The notes: generated by a model not told the origin, from the sequence alone. A stretch of 19,651 nucleotides of DNA from JARROD01 sp037384225 (GCA_037384225.1 JARROD010000044.1:1-19651); one strand, 5' to 3'. Positions 6,849 through 15,162 are shown, numbered from the stretch's first letter. Numbers and translations are program-made.

Positions 6849-7889
6849 ATGGAAAACCTGACAGCGCTGACTGAAGAGGCGCTAACGCTGGTAGATCAGG
6901 CCGAGGACCTCGCCGCCCTCGATCACGTTCGAGTCGAGTTTCTCGGCAAAAAAGGCCAGATCACGGCATTGCTGAAAAACCTCGGCAAACTTTCAGCGCA
7001 GGAGCGGCCGAAAGCCGGTGCGGAAATCAACAAGGCCAAGCAGCGGGTGCAGGAGCGTATTACCCTCAGCCGGCAAAAGCTCGAGGCGGCCGCGGTGGAG
7101 GCCAAACTGGCCCGGGAAACGCTCGATGTCACCCTGCCGGGGCGCGGTCAGAGCAATGGTGGGTTGCACCCGGTGACGAGAACCCTGTTGCGCATAGAAG
7201 CGCTGTTTGCCGCCGCCGGTTATACGGTGGAGGAGGGGCCGGAAATCGAAGACGATTACCACAATTTCGCCGCCCTCAATATTGGCGAAGATCACCCCGC
7301 CAGGGCTATGCACGATACTTTTTACATCGATGCCGGCACACTGGACGGCAGTGGTGACCACAATTATGTACTGCGCACCCACACCTCGCCGGTGCAGGTG
7401 CGGACAATGGAAAATCAGACGCCGCCGATCAGAATTATTTGCCCCGGGCGTGTTTACCGTTGCGATTCAGACCTTACCCATACGCCGATGTTCAACCAGA
7501 TCGAAGGCCTGGTGGTCGACCGGGGCATCAGCTTTGCGGATCTCAAGGGCACGGTGGACCAGTTTCTTAAAGCGTTTTTTGAAGCGGACGTGCCGGTGCG
7601 TTTTCGCCCTTCGTATTTTCCTTTTACCGAGCCTTCCGCTGAAGTCGATATTCAGTGCTCCAACTGCCGCGGGGCCGGCTGCCGGGTGTGCAGCCACACA
7701 GGCTGGATTGAAGTGATGGGCTGCGGCATGGTGCACCCGAATGTCTTTACCGCCAGCGATGTGGACCCTGAAGTCTATACCGGCTTTGCCTTCGGCATGG
7801 GGGTGGAGCGCCTTGCCATGATGCGCTACGGTGTCAATGACCTGCGCTTGTTTTTTGAAAACGACTTAAAGTTTCTAAAGCAATTTTAA
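6849..7889 (+). CDS. pheS: Phenylalanyl-tRNA synthetase alpha subunit
   Basis: This is the catalytic subunit of the cytoplasmic alpha2-beta2 enzyme that charges tRNA-Phe. The product is 346 residues, beginning MENLTALTEEAL, which resembles pseudomonad PheS. An N-terminal coiled coil covers about 1-90. The class II core follows with motif 2 around RVYRCDSDLTHTPMFNQIEG (201-220) and motif 3 in GFAFGMGVERLAMMRYG (312-328). Four cysteines (270, 273, 278, 281) form the CxxC-x4-CxxC knuckle found in many bacterial PheS proteins. An upstream in-frame ATG at 6834 would add five residues, but the GGAG at 6838-6841 is placed 7 nt before 6849, so that start is preferred. It is followed not by pheT but by a UDP-glucose dehydrogenase gene. 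Confidence 0.97.
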   Translation: MENLTALTEEALTLVDQAEDLAALDHVRVEFLGKKGQITALLKNLGKLSAQERPKAGAEINKAKQRVQERITLSRQKLEAAAVEAKLARETLDVTLPGRGQSNGGLHPVTRTLLRIEALFAAAGYTVEEGPEIEDDYHNFAALNIGEDHPARAMHDTFYIDAGTLDGSGDHNYVLRTHTSPVQVRTMENQTPPIRIICPGRVYRCDSDLTHTPMFNQIEGLVVDRGISFADLKGTVDQFLKAFFEADVPVRFRPSYFPFTEPSAEVDIQCSNCRGAGCRVCSHTGWIEVMGCGMVHPNVFTASDVDPEVYTGFAFGMGVERLAMMRYGVNDLRLFFENDLKFLKQF

Positions 7890-7932
7890 GTCATAAAAGT
7901 TTATCCAGGTCTGATATGGAGTGCATTAAACT

Positions 7933-9267
7933 ATGAAAATATCGATTTTTGGAACCGGTTATGTGGGCCTGGTGACCGGCGCCTGCCTGTCTCAGGTCGG
8001 GCACAATGTCTGTTGTGTGGATGTGGATGCGCAAAAAATTGACAAGCTCAATGCCGGCAGCATCCCTATTTATGAACCCGGACTGCAAGGGATCGTCGAA
8101 TCCTCGGTCTCCACCGGGCATTTGACGTTTACTACCGATGCCAAACACGCGGTTGCCCACGGCGAAGTTATCTTTATCGCCGTCGGGACTCCCCCCGACG
8201 AAGATGGTTCTGCGGATCTGCGCTATGTGCTGGCGGTGGGGGAAACCATTGCCCGGCATCTTGACGGTTACCGCCTGGTCGTTACCAAATCGACAGTGCC
8301 CGTGGGCACGGCCGACAAGGTCGCCGCGGTAATGCAAAAGACCCTCGTCGAAAGAGGTGCCGATATCGCATTCAATGTGGCTTCGAACCCCGAATTTTTA
8401 AAGGAAGGGGCCGCGATCAACGATTTTATGAAACCGGATCGGATCATCGTCGGTACCGACTCTGAGCGGGTTGAGAAGCTGATGCGGGAACTCTACGCCG
8501 CCTTCAACCGAAATCACGATAAATTGTTTTTCATGGATATCCACTCCGCCGAGCTGACCAAATACGCCGCTAATGCCATGCTGGCGACGAAGATCAGTTT
8601 TATGAATGAGCTGGCCAATATCGCCGAAAAGGTGGGAGCCGACATCGAGTCGGTGCGGCTGGGCATCGGCTCCGACCCGCGCATTGGCTACCAGTTTATT
8701 TACCCCGGTTGCGGTTACGGCGGCTCCTGCTTTCCCAAGGATGTCAAAGCGTTGGCAAAAACCGCGGAAGAACTTCAGTATCGTCCACAGATACTGCAGG
8801 CGGTGGAAGCCGTGAATGAGCAACAGAAAAGTTACCTGTATGAGAAAATCCACAGTTACTTCCAGGGCGATCTCGACGGCAAAACCGTGGCGCTCTGGGG
8901 CCTGGCCTTTAAGCCCAACACCGACGATATGCGCGAAGCGCCAAGCCGGCGGCTGATGGAGGCACTGTGGGCGGCCGGCGCACGGGTGCGGGCATTTGAC
9001 CCAGAAGCAACAGAAGAAACCCGGCGTCTGTACGGTGATCGGAAGGATTTAACGTTGAGCGGCGATGCCTTTGATGCTCTGGTGGGGGCCGACGCGCTGG
9101 CTATCTGCACCGAGTGGCAACAGTTCCGTTCGCCCGACTTTTACGAAATGAAAAGGCTATTAAGCGAGCCAGTGGTGTTTGACGGCCGCAACCTTTATGC
9201 GCCGGAATTGATGCGTGAAAAAGGGTTCAACTACTTTTCGATCGGCAGGAACACGCTTGCACTCTAG
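7933..9267 (+). CDS. ugd: UDP-glucose 6-dehydrogenase, inserted between pheS and pheT
   Basis: The enzyme oxidises UDP-glucose to UDP-glucuronate with two NAD+ in the cytoplasm, a precursor for acidic exopolysaccharides. The product is 444 residues, the usual length. The N-terminal Rossmann motif is GTGYVGL (7-13), followed by GTPPDEDG (85-92), STVPVGT (120-126) and NPEFLKEG (152-159). The catalytic cysteine is Cys266 in GYGGSCFPKD, and the C-terminal UDP-binding domain has WGLAFKPNTDDMREAPS. A GGAG site lies 11 nt before the ATG. It starts 43 nt after pheS and ends 78 nt before pheT, all on one strand, so it is probably co-transcribed with them. Base composition looks like that of its neighbours. 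The family could also include UDP-ManNAc or GDP-Man dehydrogenases, but the motifs favour UDP-glucose. Confidence 0.93.
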   Translation: MKISIFGTGYVGLVTGACLSQVGHNVCCVDVDAQKIDKLNAGSIPIYEPGLQGIVESSVSTGHLTFTTDAKHAVAHGEVIFIAVGTPPDEDGSADLRYVLAVGETIARHLDGYRLVVTKSTVPVGTADKVAAVMQKTLVERGADIAFNVASNPEFLKEGAAINDFMKPDRIIVGTDSERVEKLMRELYAAFNRNHDKLFFMDIHSAELTKYAANAMLATKISFMNELANIAEKVGADIESVRLGIGSDPRIGYQFIYPGCGYGGSCFPKDVKALAKTAEELQYRPQILQAVEAVNEQQKSYLYEKIHSYFQGDLDGKTVALWGLAFKPNTDDMREAPSRRLMEALWAAGARVRAFDPEATEETRRLYGDRKDLTLSGDAFDALVGADALAICTEWQQFRSPDFYEMKRLLSEPVVFDGRNLYAPELMREKGFNYFSIGRNTLAL

Positions 9268-9345
9268 GCTTTTAAAGGGCCAACCATCAAAGGGAAGCCT
9301 GCCGAGGAATCAAAACGGAAACAGAATCAGATTTAGAGACAACCT

Positions 9346-11739
9346 ATGAAATTCAACGAATCCTGGCTGCGCAAATGGGTAAACCCCGATCTTTCCAGCG
9401 CGGATCTGATCGAGCAAATCACAATGGCGGGCCTGGAAGTGGACGCCACCGAACCGGTTGCCGGTGTTTTCAGCGGTGTCGTGGTGGGTGAAATTACCGC
9501 AATAGAACAGCACCCAAACGCCGACAAATTAAGCGTGTGTCAGGTCTCCACCGGCACTGAAAACATTCAGGTGGTTTGTGGGGCGCCCAATGCCCGCGCC
9601 GGACTAAAAGCGCCGTTTGCGACTCTGGGTGCGGTATTGCCGGGCGAAGCTGGCGACAATAAGGGCTTTAAGATAAAGAAAACGAAATTGCGCGGTGTGG
9701 AATCCTGCGGCATGCTCTGCGCGCAAACGGAGTTGCAGGCCGGAGACGATGCCAGCGGTTTGTGGGAGCTGCCCGAGGAGGCGCCGGTGGGTACGGCGCT
9801 GGAAGATTATCTTCAGCTCAATGACACTGTCATCGAACTCGACCTGACCCCCAACCGCAGCGATTGTCTGTCGATTAAAGGTATTGCCCGCGAAGTCGGC
9901 GTCCTGAACCGCAGCGCTGTCAACAATGCGGTAATCGAGCCGGTGCCGGCCAGTGTCGATGACAGCTTCCCGGTTGCCCTCGAAGCCGGCGCCCAATGTC
10001 CGCGCTACGCCGGGCGTGTCATCCGCAACATCGATATCGGCAGACCCAGCCCGCTGTGGTTGCGGGAGCGGCTGCGTCGCTGCGGGTTGCGCTCGATCGA
10101 CCCGGTGGTGGATGTCACCAACTATGTACTGCTGGAACTCGGGCAGCCAATGCACGCCTTTGATTTGAATACGCTGGCGGGCGGCATCGTAGTGCGCATG
10201 GCCAAATCCGGTGAAACCCTGACGTTGCTCGATGGCCAGGACGTGACCTTAAACCCGGACACCCTGGTGATTGCCGACCGGGAAAAGGCATTGGCCATGG
10301 CGGGCATCATGGGCGGCATGGCCTCTGCGGTGAACGCCAATACCCGGGATGTCTTTCTGGAAAGCGCCTTTTTTGCGCCCACCGCGCTCGCGGGTCGCGC
10401 CAGAAGTTATGGTTTGCACACCGATTCCTCACACCGTTTTGAGCGGGGTGTGGATTTTCGGTTGCAGGAGCAGGCGCTGGAGCGCGCCACCCGCCTGTTG
10501 CTGGATATAGTCGGCGGTGAACCGGGGCCGTTGATCGTCACCGAAGATAAAGCGCAAATTCCCGCCGCCCGCCAGGTCACTCTGCGCCGCGCGCGTATCG
10601 GCGCGGGACTGGGGCTGGAGATGGACGCGGCGGAAGTCGAGGATATTCTCACCCGTTTGGGGTTGGAAAAACGGGCTGTCGACGAGCAAGGGTGGACGTT
10701 TGAAGTGCCCAGTTACCGCTTTGATATTGCCATAGAAGCGGATCTGTTAGAGGAACTGGCGCGAATTTACGGTTATAACCGTTTGCCGACGACCAGTGTG
10801 ACTGGAGACCTGGCTCTGCGCGCGCGTACTGAAACCAAGATCGGGCTCACGCCGGTGCGGCGGCAAATGGTGGCGCGTGGTTATCAGGAAGTCATCACCT
10901 ACAGCTTCGTGGAGCCTGGCCTGGTGTCACTGTTCGACCCCGAAGCGCAACCGGTGGCGCTGCAAAACCCGATCAGTGCGGATATGTCGGTGATGCGGAC
11001 AAGTTTGTGGCCGGGGCTGGTAAAAACACTGCAACACAATTTGAACCGGCAGCAGGAGCGGGTAAGACTGTTCGAAACCGGTTTGAGGTTTGTCCGCACC
11101 GATAAGGGGCTGGTGCAGGAACCGGTGTTGGCGGCAGCCATTTATGGCGCCCGGTTTGCGGAAAACTGGACCGAAAAGACGGAAAAGGTGGATTTTTATG
11201 ACATCAAGGGCGATCTGGAGTCTGTGCTCGAATTGACCGGAGCGAGCGAAACGTTCAGCTTTTCGGCTGACACCTATCCTGGATTGCACCCCGGCCAGTG
11301 TGCGGCGATCGACAAAGCCGGTAAAACAGTGGGTTACTTAGGTGCCGTCCACCCGCGTATTCAGCATCAATTGGAACTGACCCATCCGGTTTACCTGTTT
11401 GAAATAACTCAGGCGGCAGTGCTTGATTCAGCCTTGCCGGAATTCAAAAAATTGTCGAAATTCCCCGAAGTTCGCCGCGATTTGGCGTTTATTATAGACC
11501 AGAATGTGGCGGTTGGCGCAATCTCAAAAGCGGTCCGCAGCATGGCGGGCAATTATCTCGAAGAGTTAAAGGTATTTGACCTTTATGTTGGCAAAGGCAT
11601 TGATCCACATAGAAAAAGTGTTGCTTTGGGGTTGACGTTTCAGCATCCTTCCCGCACTCTTAATGACGATGAGATCAATGCCTCCGTGGATACAGTGGTG
11701 AAAGGTCTGGAGGTAGAATTTAATGCCACTCTAAGATAA
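9346..11739 (+). CDS. pheT: Phenylalanyl-tRNA synthetase beta subunit
   Basis: This is the partner of PheS in the alpha2-beta2 enzyme, with tRNA binding and Tyr-tRNA-Phe editing functions. The product is 797 residues (usual about 790-800). Domains in order: an N-terminal EMAP/OB tRNA-binding fold (about 40-150, with HPNADKLSVCQV), the B1/B3-B4 editing region with VDVTNYVLLELGQPMHAFD, SHRFERGVD in the middle, a B5 domain, the catalytic-like core (RRQMVARGYQEVITYSFVEP) and a C-terminal FDX-ACB anticodon domain (about 705-797, FPEVRRDLAFIID). The Shine-Dalgarno site before the ATG is weak (GAGA). Normally the gene directly follows pheS, but here ugd separates them. ihfA follows after 13 nt. Confidence 0.97.
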   Translation: MKFNESWLRKWVNPDLSSADLIEQITMAGLEVDATEPVAGVFSGVVVGEITAIEQHPNADKLSVCQVSTGTENIQVVCGAPNARAGLKAPFATLGAVLPGEAGDNKGFKIKKTKLRGVESCGMLCAQTELQAGDDASGLWELPEEAPVGTALEDYLQLNDTVIELDLTPNRSDCLSIKGIAREVGVLNRSAVNNAVIEPVPASVDDSFPVALEAGAQCPRYAGRVIRNIDIGRPSPLWLRERLRRCGLRSIDPVVDVTNYVLLELGQPMHAFDLNTLAGGIVVRMAKSGETLTLLDGQDVTLNPDTLVIADREKALAMAGIMGGMASAVNANTRDVFLESAFFAPTALAGRARSYGLHTDSSHRFERGVDFRLQEQALERATRLLLDIVGGEPGPLIVTEDKAQIPAARQVTLRRARIGAGLGLEMDAAEVEDILTRLGLEKRAVDEQGWTFEVPSYRFDIAIEADLLEELARIYGYNRLPTTSVTGDLALRARTETKIGLTPVRRQMVARGYQEVITYSFVEPGLVSLFDPEAQPVALQNPISADMSVMRTSLWPGLVKTLQHNLNRQQERVRLFETGLRFVRTDKGLVQEPVLAAAIYGARFAENWTEKTEKVDFYDIKGDLESVLELTGASETFSFSADTYPGLHPGQCAAIDKAGKTVGYLGAVHPRIQHQLELTHPVYLFEITQAAVLDSALPEFKKLSKFPEVRRDLAFIIDQNVAVGAISKAVRSMAGNYLEELKVFDLYVGKGIDPHRKSVALGLTFQHPSRTLNDDEINASVDTVVKGLEVEFNATLR

Positions 11740-11752
11740 GGGCTTCTGAGCA

Positions 11753-12058
11753 ATGACACGGGCGCTGACTAAAGCGGATTTGGCGGAGAAGCTGTACGAA
11801 GAATTAGGCCTCAATAAGCGCGAGGCGAAAGAACTGGTAGAATCATTCTTCGAAACCATTCGTTCAGCTTTGGAAAGCAACGAACATGTGAAGCTTTCTG
11901 GCTTTGGAAACTTTGAGGTGCGGGATAAAAGCCAGCGCCCCGGTCGCAACCCCAAAACGGGGGAAGAAATACCGATTACGGCCCGGCGCGTGGTGACCTT
12001 CCGTCCCGGACAGAAGTTGAAAGCGCGAGTCGAAGCTTATGCTGGAACCAAGCAATAA
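11753..12058 (+). CDS. ihfA: Integration host factor alpha subunit
   Basis: IHF-alpha pairs with IHF-beta to bend DNA sharply at specific sites, acting in recombination, replication and sigma-54 transcription. The product is 101 residues. The sequence ALTKADLAEKLYEELGL, VKLSGFGNFEVRDK and GRNPKTGEEIPITARRVVTF marks it as the alpha subunit rather than HU or IHF-beta. Pro67 in RNPKTG is the residue that intercalates in the minor groove. It is the usual next gene after pheT in gammaproteobacteria, 13 nt downstream here. Its last 20 bases overlap the following merR-type gene, suggesting translational coupling. Confidence 0.97.
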   Translation: MTRALTKADLAEKLYEELGLNKREAKELVESFFETIRSALESNEHVKLSGFGNFEVRDKSQRPGRNPKTGEEIPITARRVVTFRPGQKLKARVEAYAGTKQ

Positions 12059-12392
12059 TGATGAACTGCCGGTAATACCCGGCAAGCGCTATTTCACCAT
12101 CGGCGAGGTCAGTGAACTCTGCGCAGTCAAACCCCATGTGCTGCGTTATTGGGAGCAGGAGTTTCCACAGTTAAAACCCGTAAAGCGGCGCGGTAATCGC
12201 CGTTACTATCAGCGCCAGGATGTTTTGACCATCCGCCAGATTCGCGCGCTGCTCTACGATCAGGGGTTTACCATAGGCGGTGCTCGCCAGCAGATGAGTG
12301 GTGAAGCAGCCAAGCACGATGCCAGCCAGTTTCACCAACTGGTCTCGCAGATGGTGAGCGAGCTGGAAGAACTGCTGGACGTGTTGCGTTGA
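12039..12392 (+). CDS. MerR-family transcriptional regulator (IHF-linked small type)
   Basis: A 117-residue DNA-binding protein. A MerR winged helix-turn-helix spans about residues 18-85, with YFTIGEVSELCAVKPHVLRY, WEQEFPQLKP and GNRRYYQRQDV. A short predicted helix (99-117, Leu/Glu-rich) follows that could dimerise. There is no metal- or drug-binding C-terminal domain. It overlaps the end of ihfA by 20 bp in a different frame, an arrangement I recall from pseudomonads and relatives, where the role of this conserved gene is not well defined. The gene ends 26 bp before the end of the opposing LysR gene. Confidence 0.93.
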   Translation: MLEPSNNDELPVIPGKRYFTIGEVSELCAVKPHVLRYWEQEFPQLKPVKRRGNRRYYQRQDVLTIRQIRALLYDQGFTIGGARQQMSGEAAKHDASQFHQLVSQMVSELEELLDVLR

Positions 12393-12418
12393 GCTGAATC
12401 CATCCTGATATTGAGACG

Positions 12419-13345
12419 TTACCACTCCCGCTTGTGAACTTCGCGCAGACAGTGCAGAAAAGCCCGCACCAGCCGTGTTGGCTGGGGAGAATGGCGGGTA
12501 ATGGAAAAAAACCGGCAACAATATTCAAACCGGCCCCGCCCGAGGGTGCGCATTAGACCCTGGTCGACAAATGACTGGGCGTAGTGGTCTGGCAGAAACC
12601 CGAGGTAACAACCCGACAATATCAACAGTGCCACAGCCTCCTGATCGTACACGGTTGCGCTGCGGTGGAGTTGCTGTTGCTGGCTGATATCCATATTGGG
12701 TGAGTGAAACCCCATCCCCGCGTACTTGTGGCGGCGAATATCGACGTCGGATACCTCTCCGGGCGCGCGTTCAAAAAGTGGGTGTCCCACGCCGCAGAAC
12801 AGGTACATCTGTTCACCGAACAAGGGTTCGTAGTCCAGCGTATTGGAAGGGCGGTGAGCGGGAATAATACCAATATGGAAGCGGCCGTTGATGACACCAT
12901 TTTCAATATTGTTGATGGGCTCGATGGAAATCTCAAGGCTGGCTTTGGGGGCTTTTCGATCGAAAAGCGTGATGGCACCGGCCAGGTTCGATTCCCGGTT
13001 GGTGGCGATTTTGTCGAACAAGGCCAGCGATAGATTACCCGTCAGATGGGTATAGACCTCACTGATATCGGCGCGAAAATCATCCAGCGCCGTTTGCAGG
13101 CGGCAGGCGGATTGGTAGACCTGCCGCCCCTCCCCGGTAATGGAAAACCCGCTGCGGCCGCGGTGACACAGCGTCATCCCCAACCGCGTTTCCAGATCCT
13201 TAATATGGCGACTGATGGTTGACCGGCCAATATTCAGGTGTACCTCCGCCGCACTAATCCCGCCGCATTCCACCACTTTGCGAAAAATACGCAGCAGGCG
13301 TATATCGATATTATCGAGTTGCCCCATAGGGGCTCGTCTGGTCAT
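12419..13345 (-). CDS. LysR-family transcriptional regulator, divergent from the aminotransferase gene
   Basis: A 308-residue LTTR of usual size. The N-terminal helix-turn-helix (about residues 11-70) includes LLRIFRKVVECGGISAAEVHL and the recognition part GRSTISRHIKDLETRLG. The effector-binding domain follows from about residue 97 to 300. It is read away from the omega-aminotransferase gene at 13626, the classic arrangement of an LTTR and its target. In Pseudomonas the LTTR BauR activates the beta-alanine:pyruvate aminotransferase gene bauA. A similar role here is an inference from position only. The ATG at 13345 has no clear Shine-Dalgarno site, and an in-frame ATG at 13327 would give a protein starting MGQLDNIDIRLL, also plausible. 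Confidence 0.92.
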   Translation of the reverse strand: MTRRAPMGQLDNIDIRLLRIFRKVVECGGISAAEVHLNIGRSTISRHIKDLETRLGMTLCHRGRSGFSITGEGRQVYQSACRLQTALDDFRADISEVYTHLTGNLSLALFDKIATNRESNLAGAITLFDRKAPKASLEISIEPINNIENGVINGRFHIGIIPAHRPSNTLDYEPLFGEQMYLFCGVGHPLFERAPGEVSDVDIRRHKYAGMGFHSPNMDISQQQQLHRSATVYDQEAVALLILSGCYLGFLPDHYAQSFVDQGLMRTLGRGRFEYCCRFFSITRHSPQPTRLVRAFLHCLREVHKREW

Positions 13346-13377
13346 GTTGTGTTCGCCGGTTAAGGGTTAAAGTTTCA

Positions 13378-13391
13378 TAGTTATGCAACTA
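13378..13391. promoter_or_regulatory. Inverted repeat, candidate LysR-type operator
   Basis: TAGTT (13378-13382) and AACTA (13387-13391) form an inverted repeat around ATGC, 33 bp before the LysR start and inside the divergent intergenic region. LTTR boxes are short AT-rich dyads of this kind, but the arms are only 5 bp and this could be chance. Confidence 0.3.
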
Positions 13392-13481
13392 AAGGGGGAT
13401 ATAGTGTAATTTAAGCAACAAAAAACTTCAGCTAAAGTGGGTGTCTCGTTTGTGTGCTTACCCCGGGTTATTGAGAAGTTA

Positions 13482-13513
13482 CGTGCGTTACAGTGGCCGT
13501 GCGTTACAGTGGC
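13482..13513 (+). repeat. Perfect 16-bp tandem direct repeat in the lysR-aminotransferase intergenic region
   Basis: CGTGCGTTACAGTGGC occurs at 13482-13497 and again at 13498-13513 with no difference. The flanks also look alike: GTCTCGTTTGTG near 13443 resembles GTCTTGTTTGTG near 13515. It lies 112 bp before the aminotransferase start, where a regulator could bind, or it could be a recent slippage duplication. Confidence 0.85.
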
Positions 13514-13625
13514 TGTCTTGTTTGTGGGGTGTTTTTTGGGAGAGGCGCCCGGTGTGGCGTTCAGACTGCAAAAGGCCTAATGTAGCGGCTATGTATTTGA
13601 ACACTATTTGAGGTTTTTGATACCG

Positions 13626-14957
13626 ATGACAACAACTGCAACTCCAATTTCTGCCGAGCACCTCGATGCCTATTGGATGCCCTATACCGGCAACCGGGAA
13701 TTCAAACACAATCCCAGAATGATTGTGGCGGCGCAGGGGGCTTACTATACATCCAGCGACAACCGGCGCGTCTATGACAGTCTGTCGGGACTCTGGACCT
13801 GCGGCGCCGGCCACAACTGCCCGGAAATCAATGAAGCCGTGACCCGGCAGTTGAAGCAGTTGGATTACGCCCCGGCGTTCCAGTTTGGACATCCGCTGGC
13901 GTTTGAACTGGCCAACAGGATCAAGGCGTTGTTGCCGGCGGGTCTGGAACGTGTGTTTTTCACTAATTCCGGGTCAGAATCTCTTGATACTTCCTTGAAG
14001 ATGGCGCGCGCCTACTGGCGGCAAAAAGGGCAGCCGGGCAAAACCAAAATAATCGGTCGTTCAAAGAGTTACCACGGAGCCAGCATCGGCGGTATCAGTG
14101 TCGGCGGTATCGGCGCTAACCGTAAACTGTGGGGGCCGGCCATGGAGGCCGACCATCTTCCCCATACGCTGCTGAAGGAAAATGCCTTCAGTCGCGGCAT
14201 GCCCGAGAAGGGTGCCGAACTGGCCAACGAACTGGAGGAGCGCATCGCGCTGCATGACGCTTCCAATATAGCCGCGGTGATTGTCGAGCCCTTTGCCGGT
14301 TCGGCCGGCGTCATCGTACCACCGGCCGGTTACCTGCAGCGGCTGCGGGAAATCTGTGACAGGCACGATATCCTGCTGATTTTCGATGAAGTCATCACTG
14401 GATTCGGTCGTGCGGGCGCGATGACCGGCGCCGACGCATTTGGCGTGGTGCCGGACATTATGAATTTAGCCAAGCAGTTGACCAATGGTGTCATTCCCAT
14501 GGGCGCCGTGGTGGCGCGCCGGGATATTTACGAAACCATCATGGCCGCCGGTGGTCCGGATTATATGGTCGAATTCCCCCATGGCTACACGTACTCGGGG
14601 CATCCAGTGGCTTGCGCCGCGGCGTTGGCGGCACTGGAGGTGTTACAGAAAAACCGCCTGGTGGAACGTGTGGCCGAACTCGCCCCTGCCTTTGAAGCGG
14701 GCATTCACAGCCTCAATGGGTTGAAATACGTAACCGATATTCGCAACTTTGGCCTGGCTGGCGCTGTGACAATTGAAGCGGCGCCGGGAGAGCCGGCACG
14801 GCGCCCCTACGAGATAGCCATGAAGTGCTGGCAGATGGGATTTTATGTGCGCTACGGCGGTGATACCATTCAATTCGGTCCTCCCTTTATCTCGGAAAAG
14901 GAAGACTTCGACCGGCTGTTCAACGCCGTGGCCGATGCGATTGCGGCGCTGGATTAA
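13626..14957 (+). CDS. Omega-amino acid:pyruvate aminotransferase (class III, PLP)
   Basis: The enzyme moves an omega-amino group (beta-alanine or a related amine) to pyruvate, giving alanine and a semialdehyde. The product is 443 residues from the ATG at 13626. A TTG at 13608 is in frame but overlaps the TTGAGG Shine-Dalgarno site, so it is not preferred. Conserved features include VYDSLSGLWTCGAGH (49-63), FFTNSGSESLDTSLKMARAY (111-130), LIFDEVITGFGR (251-262) with PLP-binding Asp254, and the Schiff-base Lys283 in LAKQLTNGVIPMGAV. GGDTIQFGPPF near the C-terminus is also typical. The match to remembered P. aeruginosa beta-alanine:pyruvate transaminase is close along the whole length. No methylmalonate-semialdehyde dehydrogenase gene, its usual partner, is present here. 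Confidence 0.93.
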   Translation: MTTTATPISAEHLDAYWMPYTGNREFKHNPRMIVAAQGAYYTSSDNRRVYDSLSGLWTCGAGHNCPEINEAVTRQLKQLDYAPAFQFGHPLAFELANRIKALLPAGLERVFFTNSGSESLDTSLKMARAYWRQKGQPGKTKIIGRSKSYHGASIGGISVGGIGANRKLWGPAMEADHLPHTLLKENAFSRGMPEKGAELANELEERIALHDASNIAAVIVEPFAGSAGVIVPPAGYLQRLREICDRHDILLIFDEVITGFGRAGAMTGADAFGVVPDIMNLAKQLTNGVIPMGAVVARRDIYETIMAAGGPDYMVEFPHGYTYSGHPVACAAALAALEVLQKNRLVERVAELAPAFEAGIHSLNGLKYVTDIRNFGLAGAVTIEAAPGEPARRPYEIAMKCWQMGFYVRYGGDTIQFGPPFISEKEDFDRLFNAVADAIAALD

Positions 14958-14976
14958 TCGCGGTGCGAAAAAGCGC

Positions 14977-15004
14977 TTGCAATTGCGTAGTATTCGGTTA
15001 TGAT
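14977..15004 (+). promoter_or_regulatory. Sigma-70 promoter of tRNA-Pro
   Basis: TTGCAA (14977-14982), a 16-bp spacer and TATGAT (14999-15004), followed by GC-rich TCGCCTCC. The predicted start is about 75 nt before the tRNA, so a 5' leader would be removed by processing. Confidence 0.65.
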
Positions 15005-15005
15005 T

Positions 15006-15025
15006 CGCCTCCACGGTTGGAGGCG
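15006..15025. other. Perfect 7-bp inverted repeat at the tRNA-Pro transcription start
   Basis: CGCCTCC (15006-15012) pairs with GGAGGCG (15019-15025) around ACGGTT. It begins two bases after the -10 box, so it spans the expected start site. It may be an operator or the 3' hairpin of the aminotransferase transcript. It lacks a clear T-run, so a standard terminator is not well supported. Confidence 0.5.
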
Positions 15026-15085
15026 GATTGTTTGATAAATCAATAGCTTAGTCAGTCGCCAACGTAGGCAGTCACCAAGCGAAAT

Positions 15086-15162
15086 CGGAGCGTAGCGCAG
15101 CCTGGTAGCGCACCACACTGGGGGTGTGGTGGTCGTCGGTTCAAATCCGGCCGCTCCGACCA
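15086..15162 (+). tRNA. tRNA-Pro (anticodon GGG)
   Basis: A 77-nt cloverleaf: acceptor CGGAGCG pairs with CGCTCCG, then discriminator A and encoded CCA. The D-arm is AGCGCAGCCTGGTAGCGC, the anticodon loop CTGGGGG gives GGG (Pro) and the T-arm is GGTTCAAATCC. Its 3' end is only 13 bp from the end of the opposing MHYT gene, and no terminator is visible between them. Confidence 0.96.

Noticed and set aside
7650..7700. Four-cysteine knuckle in PheS as an inserted zinc domain
   Set aside because: The CxxC-x4-CxxC element is common in bacterial PheS and only absent from some groups such as enterobacteria.
15086..15162. tRNA-Pro as attachment site for an integrated element
   Set aside because: No second copy of the tRNA 3' end and no integrase gene are seen in the window.
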